Numbered from the stretch's first letter, positions 38,153 through 50,865 are shown. The stretch: DNA of 64,000 nucleotides from Carallia brachiata (GCA_021464245.1 JADCRB010000018.1:2151261-2215260), one strand, 5' to 3'. Notes: a model not told the origin generated them from the sequence alone. A program made the numbers and translations.

Positions 38153-38788
38153 TCATTTGATTCAATATTCAGAGGAGATACAAAAAGAGATAAAGGGAAC
38201 CTAAACAGGTGAGGAAAAAAGGAGAAGGGAATTAAATTTTTTGTCTTACTTTTTTTAGGCTGAAACTAAGGTCTACTTGGTTTAGACTATTATTGTTGAC
38301 CTCTTGTTTTTATTTGCAAGCTAACTACGGCAAATCTCTTATGTCCCTGCCAAAAACTCTTTGAAAATCTAAGTTTGGCTATAACGTACGTTGAAACATG
38401 TGGAAGTGTGTTACACAAAGGCATCTCACTTCGTCTACGAGAAGGTGGGATTCTATTGCTTAATGGCTTTTAACTTCACTGAAGCATTTTGAAGTCTTGA
38501 GGAGTTAATGGGAACTACTATAAAGTTTGTAATAAACTGAGCTACATAATTAAGGTTCTGAGACAAGTGGAAGCAATCAATAATCTCAAATAATTTACAA
38601 ATAGAAAATTTACATCAAACATTCAATATTGGAAAATAAATTTAGAATCATATCTCCTATTCAATATGAAAATGTTATCCCCATGTCATAAATATTAGCA
38701 GCAACAACAACAACAGCTTGACACTTTTTCACCTTAATTATCACTGTCATCAAATTCACCATGATCATCACCCAATCCTCCCTCCCAT

Positions 38789-39186
38789 TCATCCCATGCT
38801 GCCAAAATTCTGTAGAGCAAAGCCAGCATTAGAATAACAATAGTTCTTCAAAGGAATGTTTACATAATTGTTGATCTGATAGCCCTTACTGAAAGATCCA
38901 TTCCTCCCAAATCGAATTCTCCAGCACCTAGCCAATGAATAAGCAGACATCAGATAACACCAAACCAAAAGTATTATTTAAAAAACACGAGCTGCATTCA
39001 TATTACCATCATTTACAGTAATTTATATTTACCTTTATCATCATCTTCATCCACCCATTTGTCCCAGTCTACCTTGACATAATGAGGTGACTTGCCATCA
39101 TCATGCAATAGCTTCTTCCACCAAACTTTCTCTGCCTTCTCCAAGATACAGAATGTGCTTCTTACCCCAACATTAATTTTGCTTTT
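38789..39186 (-). pseudogene. p23-like HSP90 co-chaperone exons within B3
   Basis: Three minus-strand exons at 39,033-39,186, 38,890-38,927 and 38,789-38,809 have proper GT/AG borders and matching phases. The first encodes 'SKINVGVRSTFCILEKAEK' and 'PHYVKVDWDKWVDEDDD', the C-terminal half of the CS domain and the start of the acidic tail of plant p23 proteins, which bind HSP90. The next two give 'GAGEFDLGGMDLS' and 'NFGSMG', like the Gly/Met-rich plant p23 tail, but TGA at 38,789-38,791 ends it. A one-base shift further on reads 'GGLGDDHGEFDDSDN', the usual acidic terminus, so the end is frameshifted. I found no N-terminal half of the CS domain upstream. It is a partial gene, absent from the matching part of unit 0. 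Confidence 0.7.
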
Positions 39187-39759
39187 CTAAAGCAATGATA
39201 AAAGGAGAATGAAAGTACTGATCATTTGAGGAATAAAAAAAACCATGTCTTTATTTAAACTTTCACTAGTCCATTTTATGTGTTTCAACTATTATAATTA
39301 AGAATTGCTTATACGATCTTGCAATGTAAAAAGAGAAAAAAGAAATTCTTGGTACACAAAGATCGAAGCAAACAACAAACTCTAAATGAAAGTAATCCCA
39401 CAAGGGAAACTATTCATCATTGGAAACTAAATATGGGACAAAGGGGAACTCAACTTGAAACTGCAAAATATCATATATTTCATCTAGTTTAGTGTTGTAA
39501 ACTTATAATTGCTTAATTCAAGTTCCTAAAAGTTTCTAAGTAGCCCCACACATACTTGAACCAGTACTTCCATTACTGGAGCAGCCAAAAGTCCATTACT
39601 TCTATATACAGGCTAATTAAACCCATATGTTGATATCGAATTTACCAGCAAGTGAATGAAACGTTTGATAGTAAAGCTTTGGGATTTATCTCCCACCATG
39701 AACCTTGAAGAAAGCATATGCACAAAAGAAATCGAAAATTCATGGTTTAATAATATGGA

Positions 39760-42262
39760 GTTCTAACCTTGATGGCCTCCAAGATACGGGCGCTACAGTG
39801 CATATTTAGTGGTCATTATTTTGCATAGAAAGCCTCAATGGCTTTGGATTTGTCATAAACCAATTGTTTAGCCTGGGAGGATAGCAAATTAAGACATAAG
39901 ATTAGTAATTAATGCACAACTAACAATCTTAAGAAAAGGGAGAGAAGGCGGGAGGAGAGAGGGAAAGAGAAAGAAAGTAAGAATGGAGAGTTAGAAGAGT
40001 CCAACCTTGGTGGTACATAGTTCTCTGGATGTGGCTCAGCAAGGCCGCAGTCATGGAAGCTTCATGAATTTGTCCTTTAGGAAAAGGAATTTGGGTCCTG
40101 AGAATATACATTCAGAGTCATTCACAAACTATATATATTTAAAGAATTTGATCTAATTTACTATGATATACAATGATATATATAGATTGGATACCCCGAT
40201 AACATTGATGATGATACAGGTCGAATGGAGCTACTATGTTGTGGACTGATTCGGATTGGATTGCCCAAATTCATCCGTTCCACTTAATCGAGTTGACCCC
40301 TTGAATTGTGGCGCCTAAAATTTTTGTTCGCAATCAAGCTTAAAAACAACAGCTGGGCATAACAAATACTGAACAAAGTTGAAACCAGTTATCTATATAT
40401 TGACACTGGATCAATGGATAAAGGTAAACAGTGATCCAGAATCTGGCAAAGAAAAGGCAATATAGAGCCAGGCCACAGGGGAACAGGAAAGTTAGGGCAT
40501 GCAGAGAATTGCGTGTGCTGTTGCTGCTTTTCTAACGCCCAGTGGCGCCCAATTCCCATAAGTTTTAAGAAGGTAAGGAATTTAAATTAAGAATTTCATT
40601 ATGGAAAGAAAGAGAATGGACCTATCTAACAATTCCAATCAATAAAGAGACAGTAAATTATAACAAAAATGACTTCCATATCAAAGAACGTAAAGGAATT
40701 AGGTGGGAGTCATGCTTCATCCAATGGATAAAGGTGCACCTGACAATTCCGATCAATAAATGAACAGGACATTATAACAATTTGTTTGCTTTCTTAGTTT
40801 GGTCAAGCACTTTCTCATTAGGATTTATTTTGCAGAGATTAAATAAACTCAAGTAAATTAAAGAATTTGCTAATCTTTATTTAACATAAATTTGACCCTC
40901 CTCTGGCCCGATAGTGCAGGATATAATTTTTAAGAGAATTTGCTAATCTCTATTCCTGATAAAGTGAAAATCTTTTTGCTGGAAAACTATTTTTTGCAAT
41001 TGCAATTCTTGCTCTTCCTCCCAACCCTGCCCCAAAAAAGGCTCAAAACATAAAATTTATTGCCTAACTAGGAAAAACGAGGCATTAGGATACACAAATG
41101 CTTGTTAGCCATTTTTGAAGAATTTGTGTACAAACCCATGATATGCCAATGATATTATCTATGCACTTGTGCAAGTGAATTCTCAAGGACATGAAAAGAA
41201 CTATGAAAGACTAGAATCGAGAAAGTACATCGGTTGTGGGAACGACAGGTCTTGTCAGCACGTCAGGATAGCCTCCTTGCATTATTGTAATCCCTCGTGG
41301 CTGGAAGATGGTAATTGTTAAGGTGTTAATAAACCCTAAACAAGAGCAGACAATCTTAAAAAAGGAACTTTAATAATCATCTTAGAAAGTAGAAAAGAAA
41401 ACTATAAATGGGATGGTCATATTAAGAAAGGAAAATGCTGCAACATGCTTATAATTGAGATAAAACTCATTGTGCTAATAGAAAGGCTGAAAAAAAAAAT
41501 TGTACAGGAAGAAAATTAAGACAAAAAAAGAAAGACTGAAACCATAACCCTCCTCAGACCTCACATAGTTCTAAGCATCATAAGACTATGTGTTTTTCCA
41601 TGGTAATTATACTTGAAGCAAACAAATAAGGTATTTATGAGAAAAATAATGGCCAGCAGGTGTAACTGATGCCTATGCCATTCAGTTGTTGCTTTACGAA
41701 TTTAAAAGTAAAATATAGAACTAGGCAAGTACAATTCAAATAGAAGAAAAAAAAAAAAAAGACAGCTATGGTTGATGAAGAAATTTAAGAGGCTCAACAA
41801 AAAAAAGAAGATAGATGTATACATACAGGGGTGTTTGATAAATCACCGATCTGATGTTAGAATCACATAAGTTTGGTCTATGGAATTATCTTCCCCTTCA
41901 TCCTCCTCATCCTTCTCGTCACTGATTTCAGTCACCATCTTCAGAACAACAACTTTGAAAGGTTGCTGTTTGGTGGGCAGCAACAGCCTGTTCTATGCAG
42001 ATTTGAGTAGGTGGGCTGATGTTAACGATCAACAACATACAACCTATGTGAAAGAGAGAGAGAGAGAGAGAAACAATCTTAAATCTTGAAGAAACAAAAT
42101 AAAAGGTTGCTGAAAATCTTTGACCCAGTAGATACAAGAAGAAGATAAAAGCAAAGAAACAAACTTGCTCAAATTCCCAACATAAATCATTGACTACACA
42201 AAAAGTGCCCCCATATCAGATCTTTAGAGTGAGAAAAAACCAAAAGAGGTTGAGAGAAAAGC
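39760..42262 (-). pseudogene. B3 unit, remaining exon-like pieces
   Basis: Short minus-strand open pieces remain at 39,770-39,890 ('QLVYDKSKAIEAFYAK' then TAA), at 40,010-40,111 ('FPKGQIHEASMTAALLSHIQ') and at 41,220-41,320 ('GITIMQGGYPDVLTRPVVPT' to TAG). The acidic exon 'MVTEISDEKDEEDEGEDN' with ATG near 41,936 is followed by a donor at 'GATCG|GTGATT'. The acidic exon and its donor match B1 and B2. The other pieces belong to no family I recognise, and their phases do not form one frame. Confidence 0.35.
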
Positions 42263-42384
42263 ACCTACCTTTGCAGAAGATGAAACACAGAGAAAGGCCG
42301 GCGCTTGAAGGGAAATGGGACTTACCCTTTGAGAAGCAAAGGAGGTGTGCGGGCCCTAAATGAGCGAAGGAGCGAAGGGCTGAA

Positions 42385-42393
42385 AATTTATAG
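42385..42393 (-). promoter_or_regulatory. TATA box of unit B3
   Basis: The minus strand reads CTATAAATT in the leader block shared with B1 and B2. The donor of the leader exon lies near 42,262. Confidence 0.6.
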
Positions 42394-42489
42394 GAAAGAG
42401 AGCGTTGGAGGCTCCGCTACCGCCATAACCTCAAAATTGGGCTGGATTCATTTCCTCAACAACATTAGGGGGTAAAAGAAATAATCCTG

Positions 42490-42685
42490 ACTAGCAAGTG
42501 TTAGTGTAGATGGCAGAAGTCTATCACCGTTTAATTAAAAATCTTGAATTTGAATCTCTGAAAATATAATCGCGTTAAATATTTACTGGGAGACCTTTAC
42601 TACCCTTTGAGATCCTACGCAAGTCGGTCCAAATTAATCAACCTATTGAATTGGACATTAGACAGTTTCAGACCGAATAAAAAAA
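42490..42685. repeat. Possible short interspersed repeat
   Basis: The segment has 'tcttgaatttgaatctctg', which resembles a degenerate tRNA B box, then 'gagacctttactacccttt' and an A-rich end ('aataaaaaaaa'). It suggests a tRNA-derived SINE, but no box A or target duplication was resolved. Confidence 0.25.
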
Positions 42686-42689
42686 AAGA

Positions 42690-44250
42690 AATAATCCTGT
42701 AAATAAACATTCGGTTTTTCAATTCGGCCAAAAACTTGTTTCAAAATGATATCAAAACTCATTTAATAAATGTATTTATCTATAAATTAGCTAAGCTAAG
42801 TAGCCAGTTGTCTCCTTCATTAGCATACCACTGGTTTATCTGTTTTGTGTTTACATGTAGGGCGAGGTTTCTGCACCGTAAACAACGACCTGTAATTATT
42901 TATTAATAAAATATAATTATATTAATAAAATATAAAATAATAAAAAATTTGAGTGAGAATATGCTTAACTCAAAAAATTTGTAAACAACTGATTTAAGAA
43001 TTATTTAAAATTTGTCCTAAATTTATTAAAATTTTTTTGAGTAATGAAATAACTTTTTGGCTAACAAAATAATAAAGTTATGTATATTTAATTTGTTTAA
43101 TCTTTCATAAATCCCCCAAATGTGGACAATTTCTCTATCGATACTCATTTTTATATTTATAATTATACATTAAAAGCAAACTTTTATTATTTTAAGTTAC
43201 TGATAATTTAATTTTAATTATAAAAATAATTTTTGTTAATACTATTAAATTAATAACTATCTGTTTATGAAAAGTTCGAAATTAAACTCGATAAACGACA
43301 GATACGAATTTGCTCAGCTCTTTAGTTTAATAGACCAAAATTAAATAGGACAAAACTCAACTCAACTCAACTCATTTATATTCGTAAATGACATCTTACA
43401 ACCTTGAATTATCTATAACAAAACTAATTAATTAAAATAAAAATTATATTTTTAATATATAACTACAAATATATGATATTTTTTTGCCTGTTAAGAGATT
43501 CATTATACACTAAGCTATGCAACAAAAAGCTATTATCATTTTCATTTTTGTCTTCTAAATTTTTTTAAACGTTCTTTTTCTTCCAAATAATTATAGAATT
43601 TAATATAAGATCAACTTCCTATACTTTCTAATTATCCATATTTATTGCATTTTATGGGCATGTTGTAACTGCTAAGGCTACAGAGTTTCTGTATTGTTTT
43701 CTATCGTTGGAGAACCATAAAGGTAACGATTTATCAATTGCACTTTTAAATTCTCCTCAATACAAACAGTGTGTTTGATTTGTGAGAATTTCGGCGAAAA
43801 GATTCGGTTAAGAAAAAACTGGATGAGAATGCTTTTAATTTCTGCATTTGGTGTTTTTTGGTGTTTAGTTGAGAAAGAAATCAAATTCCAACTCAATAAG
43901 AAAACATTCAAATGATGAGAAAATGACGCTGACTGAAGACTAACAATGCCCTGGTTTAGACGGTTATGAAATTGCCTCTACTATCGGAAAAAATTTTGGT
44001 GAACGTAATACGGTGGACGGATAAAAGATAAAAAATTTTTCTTTTAACTAACCGACTTATTTGTGTAATAAAATATTAAATTATTATAATAAAATTTAAA
44101 ATTATTATTTATTTATCTTTTATTATAAAAATTAAGTATTTAATTACACAAATAAATTTACGTCTCCTTTTCCGCATCCAGATGTTACTTTTACTATTAT
44201 CAATTCCAAACCACTAGCTTCTTTGCTAGATGCTAGGTAATGTACTTATT
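42690..44250. other. AT-rich intergenic region
   Basis: I see no gene. Short open frames (for example 43,678-43,911 on the minus strand) have no recognisable features. Confidence 0.6.
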
Positions 44251-45110
44251 TCTTGGATCACGTCTCTGTAGAATCTCTCTCTAAGCCTTTCTTTTCTCTA
44301 ACCTCTCCTACAATCCCCGAAAGCATCACCAACCTAGCCACCGTCGCCAGGCGGCCACCTACCTCCTCTCACTCTCTTTCCTCCTCCACCACTCTTCCTG
44401 ATGTCCGTTGTCCCCTCTCCTCCCCTCCCCCTTTCTCTTCTCCCTTCTGTCTCTCTCTTATGATGTTTTAGTTTATTTGTTGTCAAGATCTAGCCTAAAT
44501 AATGACATCCATGACTATCTTTGTGTCGGATTCAGACTCCTCGGACGACCACTATCACTTTCATTGTCTTGGTCTTCGTTTCTGAAGCTGCTGCACCGGC
44601 CTCTACTGCTTCCGCTGTCCTGGGCCCCTCTAGAGTGGTTGAAAATGGTGCCGATGATGTTGTCGACGCAACTTCCACTATTGGTGCCGCTGTTGCTCCT
44701 GCCACCTGTGCTGGCGCCATCCATAGCCACGGCCTACGACGTCTCCGCCCTCGCCGCCACCGCCACCGCTGCCCTTCCAGCGAGTGATGCTGTTGCCTAC
44801 GATCACGCCAACACCCCATTTGACGATGTCATCACTGCTCCACCACCGCTACCTCTGCAAGCCGTCGCCGCAACTCCTAGTTTTGGTTATGGTCAGACAG
44901 GTTTTTGTGAAATTATTTTAGGATGGGTGTTACAGCGTGTTTGGAAAATGTATTTTGAAATATGTGCTTCGTTGTTGTATTTTGTGTTGTGTGTTAGTAG
45001 TTTAAAATTGTCAAAAATCGTTGTTAGATATATTCGGTCAATTTTGATCGTAAGTCCATCATGTGTGGTTTATGTTGCTATATACAATTTTGTCCGAATA
45101 AAATAAATCT
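44250..45110 (+). other. GC-rich block open in several frames
   Basis: The block 44,250-44,890 is unusually GC-rich for this window and reads open in several overlapping frames, including a 232-codon plus frame from 44,408. Composition is Leu, Pro and Ala biased, with no domain recognised. Its right edge ('ttttaggatgggtgttac') resembles the edge of the 13.5-14.4 kb insertion in reverse complement ('tttttaggttgggtggctac'). Simultaneous openness in several frames is expected from GC-rich, stop-poor sequence, so I do not call a gene. Confidence 0.35.
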
Positions 45111-46740
45111 ATTCGAGACCTCAATTTTAAGTAAATCATACTTTGGTATGATTTCTTCTCGCGCTCGAAGGACTCGTCAAAACAAGTTTTGACTTTCGTT
45201 AGTTAATGATTATATTAATCACAGGTATAAGTTATTGTAGTTATCTTGTTCTCCTGTTTTATACAAGCCTCTTCGACACCTTCACGTTAGATTTATTTCT
45301 GAATTAAAAATTGATTAATGCAAAGTTTCTTTTCGGTAAAAAAGCAAAAAACGTGTTTGCTTCTCTCTTCTTAGGTGTAAAATGATCATTTTAAATATAA
45401 TTTTTTTTCTCTCCATTTTCTCATCTTATTCAAATAAGAAATTTATTTTTTTTCTTACTTAATTCTAATATATCTGAACAATTCTCAAGAGAGAGAAGAT
45501 AGTTGAAGAGGCCTTCACGTTAATTAAGTTATAGTACTGGAGAACCACAAGGAATTATCTAACTTAAATATATATATCCAATGCAACTAAAAAAGTCACT
45601 AGATTTCAGTTCCTTCTGGATCGTCTCTTCTCTCGTCCTTACTTGCGGGGTTTAGTGCATGGTTTTGCTCCTTATGGAAAGAAAATAAAGCTGAATTTTA
45701 GTGTTGGAAAACTTTAATTTTGGTTGAAAACTTTGCTCATAAAGTTTACGTTAAGTAGTAGCAAATGTATGACTCTACGTCACCTAATAACGAATATCAT
45801 TCGTCCTGAAACATAGCAATCAGCTTCTTTGCTATAGTCAAGCCCTTAATCTGAAGATAAGAAGAGCATTGCTAAGTTAGCAAATCAACTTGTTCTTTTA
45901 TTGCTCACAAGCACTTGATCTTCAAATGGTTGTAAGTTCAAGAGAATAATAGTTTTATAAGGTTAAGGTTCATACCTATTGAAGCCCATACTTATTGAAA
46001 GCTTTTAGTAAAACTGAGATGGTGAAAGTTTGTGTTAGGACGAGACAGTGAAAGTTTGTAGTATCTGTCTTTGAATTTGTCTTTTTTACTGGATGGACCA
46101 ATTATTTCACCCATATATGTGAGTATTATCATTTAGTATTCAATATATCTGGTCTTATTTGTACCAATTCAATTGAAGAGCCGTTTTTCATATTAGACAT
46201 ATCCATGTCAATTTCTAATGTTTATATGTGCAGTTCTTCTCTAAAATAATTTTTAACTTAGATAATAACACAAGCACACCTACACATAGAGTGGGTAAAA
46301 GATCCAATTTTTTTTAATGACTATAAATAAATTTTAAAAAAAAAAATTAACTAAACTGTTCACTAAAGTGTCTCCTATTTTTTTGACTCATTTATTAAAT
46401 AATTTAAAATTAACTTTAGTGTCATTCATTTCTATAAATTAAGTAAGAGTCGCCAAGTCCTCAATCCAACCTCAAAATAAGAAGGGAGCATGGGAGTGGT
46501 AGCATAGAAAGAAATAAACAAACTAAGGATTTATTAATGACTCACTGACCAGCTACCCCAACTAAAAAAATAAATCAATTTCTTCAGATTGTTTCCCCAA
46601 CTAACCAAACACGAGCTCAGTTGTGTATGTTTTTCTTTTATTTTGTTGTTCGATGATAAAGGATTTCCCAAAATCCCTTTCAATGACTATCCTACTGGAG
46701 ATTAGCGAGAAGACACTTGAAACTACCGCAATTAGTATTT
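45111..46740. other. AT-rich intergenic region
   Basis: I see no gene, array or recognisable element. Confidence 0.6.
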
Positions 46741-46741
46741 A

Positions 46742-46895
46742 GGACAAGGGTACCTAGCCCGAGTGTGGCTCGGGCCGGGACCATTTAAAGAGAAGGGGCC
46801 ATGGAAATTACCTTGCCCCCCATTTGTTGGAGGTACCCAGCCCTAGGACCCCGGCCGAGGTACCAACTTAGGTTGGGTACCTTTTCCGTTGTATT
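46742..46895. repeat. GC-rich island with four GGTACC palindromes
   Basis: A GC-rich stretch inside AT-rich DNA contains GGTACC four times, with inverted arrangement of the outer parts ('agggtacctagccc' on the left; 'aaggtacccaacc' in reverse complement on the right). It could be a small MITE-like element or structured relic. No target duplication was identified. Confidence 0.35.
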
Positions 46896-46899
46896 TATT

Positions 46900-47760
46900 G
46901 CCTTCCTTTTCTTTTTCTTTTTTTTTTTTTTTTATTTTTCACAAGCTTTGCGTAGATTGAAATTGATCGACAAGCAATAATAAAGAAAATAGCTATACGG
47001 ACGGAGGTGTTCATATTAATAACGAGGTATTTGGAAAAGGGTTGTCTTGACATTTATGAAAATTATTGTGGGTATATATGTATCTAAACATATCCTATAG
47101 GGCATGCAATTTTCGTTGTTCAGGGAGGGAAAAATAATAAAGAAAATTCTCCTTAATTTTTTTTTTTCTAATGTTTTACAATTGTCAAATCAGTAATAAT
47201 TTCTTAGTATTTCTTTAATGGAAATATTTCATGTTGTCAATAAAAGTTGACTTTTACATTAGAGTATGAATGATACCCAATTTGATGCTTCAGTATTTTA
47301 CTGCCATCTTAACATTTTAGTATATACAAACTTATATAATTTTGATTATAAGAAATGAAAAGGAACGGTGGACGCAACGATGTGGTCGCAAAAAATTTTC
47401 CGTTGATGAAGTTTCTTTATTTGTTCTTAAGTTTTATGGTAAAGCTAATTATTATTATGATAAATGAAATCTCCCTTTATATATTCTCTTTATTATCCAG
47501 TTGAGAAGGTCAAGTATATATTTAATACATTTAATGCAAAGCTCATATCAAACAAAATCTATGCATATACATTTAAGAATTGCTGTAAGCGAGAGAAAAC
47601 TCACCTTACTCCTTAACTATAGAGCTAAAATAAATTTGCGTCAAACATTCTAAAAATTAGGTTTTTGAGTATTTTGTTTTGATGATAAGAGAGTTCTCAA
47701 TAACATCGCCGCTAAATTTCATTTTTGTTCAACCACTACTCTCCAAGTTTAACTTCGATT
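46900..47760. other. AT-rich intergenic region
   Basis: A poly(T) run starts at about 46,914. I see no gene. Confidence 0.55.
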
Positions 47761-47764
47761 AATT

Positions 47765-48725
47765 AGAGTTAATGAAACATAGAAAAAATTAATTGATTGG
47801 TTAACTAATAAATGTATAGAATTTTTTCCTTAATTATCTATAACTACTAATTAGTATACTTGTTCAAATTGGGACATGATACTAGTTTGAATTCACAATT
47901 ATGAGTAAATAGAAACAAATAAGGATTTTAAAAATGACTTTTTCTTTATCATTAATGCTTACCTGTTTAGTATTCGAATGACTTTATCTATGTCATTGAT
48001 ACTTACCTATTTAATGGTGAGATATTCTTTGATTTACCAAATTCAATTAATTAGAGTTAACCGTAGATAAAGAAATTTAATTGATTTGTTTACCAATTAA
48101 TGTAGAGATTTCTTTCCTTAATTATCTAAAGTTACTAATTAGTATACTTGTTCAAATTGGGACATGGTACTTGTTCGAATTCAAAATCAAAAATAAATAA
48201 AAAGAAATAAGGAATTTATTAATAATGGCTTTATCTGTTTCATTAATGCTTACCTAATTAGCGGTCAATTTTTTTTTATTTACAAAATTCAATTAATTAG
48301 ACTTAATGAAACAAAAAAAATTTATTGGTTAATCAATCAATATATAGATTTCTTTCCTTAATAATCTTTAATTACTAATTAGTATAATTGTTCAGAGGGA
48401 CATGATACTTGTTTGAATTCACAATCATAAGTAAATGGAAACAAATAAGACATTTACATGACTTTATCTTTATCATTAATGCTTATCTATTCAGTAGTCA
48501 AATATCTTTTCATTTACCAAACCCAATTAATTAGAGTCAATAGTAAATAAAAAAAATTAATTGATTATTAATCAATCAATGTATTGATTTCTTTCTTTAA
48601 TTATCTATAATTATTAATTAGCTTACATGTTTGAATTGAGACAAAATACTCGCTTGAATTCACAATGCAAAATAAATAGAAGCGACTAAGGAATTGACTA
48701 ATAACTTTAATGCCGATCTATTTAA
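47765..48725. repeat. Imperfect tandem repeat of about 240 bp
   Basis: At least three and a half copies carry the ordered motifs 'cattaatgcttacct', 'caattaattagagt', 'tttctttccttaattatct' and 'gggacatgatacttg'. Copies begin near 47,765 (partial), 47,960, 48,225 and 48,460. The other A units have this block once in their 3' flank (for example 25,210-25,640). Confidence 0.65.
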
Positions 48726-50118
48726 CGGTGAAATATTCTAAATATATTAAAACTCAATTAATTTAGCTGTTAGAAGACGTTCACTGCCTTTCAAAATTTT
48801 ATCTAAATCATTTCAAATTAGTCAGTTCATTGAGCTAGATACAGGACGATCTTAGACAAAAAAATAATCTCAATTAATTAGGTTGATGGCAAAAAAAATC
48901 TTTTTTAATTTAGAAATTTTTATTTTTATTTTATATTTTTGAAATGGAATTACTATTACAACTAGGAGTAATGTTAAATATCCCGTCATAAAACATATCA
49001 AAATGTATAATTATAAAAACAATCGTTAACTTGTTTCTTTTTTTGATTTGATAATACTAAAAAAATTATAATTATATATTTTAAAATATTTTATAACACA
49101 ATTTTTGATATATTTAGTATTACTCTTATAATTAATAATTTAAATGTCTTTTTTGAATTGTCAATTGAAGTAACAGTTTCATGATTTTGGAAGGGATAAC
49201 CATGATAGACCGACCCTCCACACAATTTAGGTCTCGATCGCGACAATAGAGCTAGTTTCAACTTAGGGTTTGTTTATTTGTCATAAAATAATTTATTTTT
49301 ATAAAATATTTGTAAAAGAAAATATATGTAGTGAAAATAATAATTTTTTTATCACTTATATGAAACACACTTGTATGTTTCCCAAAAAAAATAACTTCAG
49401 TTCAAAAAAAAAAGGTAAGTTATTTATTAAAAAATTTTTAAATTTTTTTTTAAATTTTTTCTAAATTTTTCGTTGTAAAATATTTTATATGAAACAAATA
49501 TCAAAAAATAGGAAAAATTTTTTCCTATAAAATATTTTATTACGCACAAACACACCCTTAATTTTCATTCAATTTCAGTTCGAATGAAAATCGAGGTGAG
49601 GCCACGCCTATACAATAGTGAATAAACTAACTTCAAAAAGCACTCCACATCGTTAGGTTCATGATTTGTGTATTTGAAAAAAAAAAGTGTGAAAATTTGT
49701 TGTGTTATTTGTGTTTTCCTTTAATTAAAAAAAATTAAATCTTTTGGGTCTTGTTTTGCAATTTGAGTTATTTAAAAATAATTTTTCAAGATTCTATAAT
49801 TTTTCTTTAAATGTACATAACATTTTTTCTTTAATTAGTAAGACGTGACATTTATTTTCAAACTGGCATACCATGTAAACAAGCAAATGGTTTTTGTTAT
49901 AAGTACGATGTGCTGTTTACGATACGAAACACGTTGGCAGGGTTAATAGTCCACTGAACTGCTGAGGGCATTCTAACACTCAATTCTAAATAATCTTCAG
50001 TCCATTTACACATCTATCAGATATAGCCAAACACATTTGTTGTGTTTTGCATCGTCGTAGCTTAGCTGCTGCTTCTGCCTTTTTCGAGCGGTAAGTAGTA
50101 CTCTTTGAAACCATTGTT
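48726..50118 (-). pseudogene. Unit A4: 3' end fragment of an A unit
   Basis: From 48,700 on, the sequence follows the A3 3' flank (25,600-26,960) with gaps, including the region homologous to the glutamine-rich 3' block (50,020-50,110, 'tgttgtgttttgcatcg'). Similarity stops at 'actctttgaaaccattg' at 50,118, where a poly(T) run begins. All coding exons are missing. Confidence 0.6.
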
Positions 50119-50151
50119 TTTTTTTTTTTTGAGACAATTGAAACCATTGTT
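50107..50151. mobile_element. Tiny poly(T) insertion at the A4 breakpoint
   Basis: 'gaaaccattgtt' occurs at 50,107-50,118 and 50,140-50,151, separated by T-rich sequence ending 'gagacaatt'. The layout is the same as in the B2 and A3 insertions, but here the unit does not continue after the second copy. Confidence 0.5.
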
Positions 50152-50309
50152 AGTAACCGAAAGATTTTCAAGTAGTTGAATGCAAATGATTGTTGACTGT
50201 TAGTGAATGCATTAACTGCAAAGGTCCTACGTCTTCTCAAAGTCCTAGTGGTCCTTTTTTTTTTTTTTTTTGTTTTTTTTTCTTCATTCTTTTTTTTTTT
50301 TTGTTTACA

Positions 50310-50485
50310 AAATGGTGGACAAGTGGTTCACTACTCCGCGCCGGGAAGGCCCAGTTATGGGGGTAAAGCCCTCTCTCACGAGTTTTTAAAGGTGCTCCAT
50401 ACCCAAGTTCGAACCCGAGACCTAATTAAGAGAGAAAAGACCCTTTACCATTTCATCTCACAACTTAATGCAATTACTAAGAAAG
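50310..50485 (+). repeat. tRNA-B-box-like repeat
   Basis: It contains 'caagttcgaacccgagacc', close to the RNA polymerase III B-box consensus, after a GC-richer segment ('ctccgcgccgggaaggccca'). No cloverleaf can be drawn, so it is not a tRNA gene. A SINE-like relic is possible. Confidence 0.3.
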
Positions 50486-50865
50486 CTGGAAAAAAAAAAA
50501 CAAAAAACTTTGAAAAGGTTGGCTCCCTGTGATCCAAGGCCCAACTGAAGGAGCCAGCCTTATGATTCGGTTATAATTTTTGACCAAAAGTAATAATGAG
50601 CCTAAGGTTCTCGGCCTATTAAGTTTGTCCATTTCAGCCCATGACTCGTGCAGTAACAGAATCATGAGGCCCATATTCATCTTAAAGCATTGCTTGGGAC
50701 CAATTCGATCAGGTCCCAGTTAAAGTCTTCTGAAAAAGACCAAAAAACAAAAGAAAAAGACCAAAAAAAGTCTTTCATAGAGAATTAATAACGGGAAGAT
50801 TATCAAGCTGTTGGACGTTGGTAGTTCTTGACTGTTAACTAATGCATTAACTTCCCAACCACCTT

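Noticed and set aside
44408..45106. 232-codon open frame as a gene
   Set aside because: Several frames are open at once on both strands in a GC-rich block. No domain, no start context and no splice pattern support any one of them.
47765..48725. CRISPR-like array
   Set aside because: The repeats are about 240 bp, imperfect, AT-rich and eukaryotic, with no short repeat/spacer structure.
50410..50430. tRNA gene suggested by 'gttcgaacc'
   Set aside because: No acceptor stem, D arm or anticodon arm can be drawn around it.
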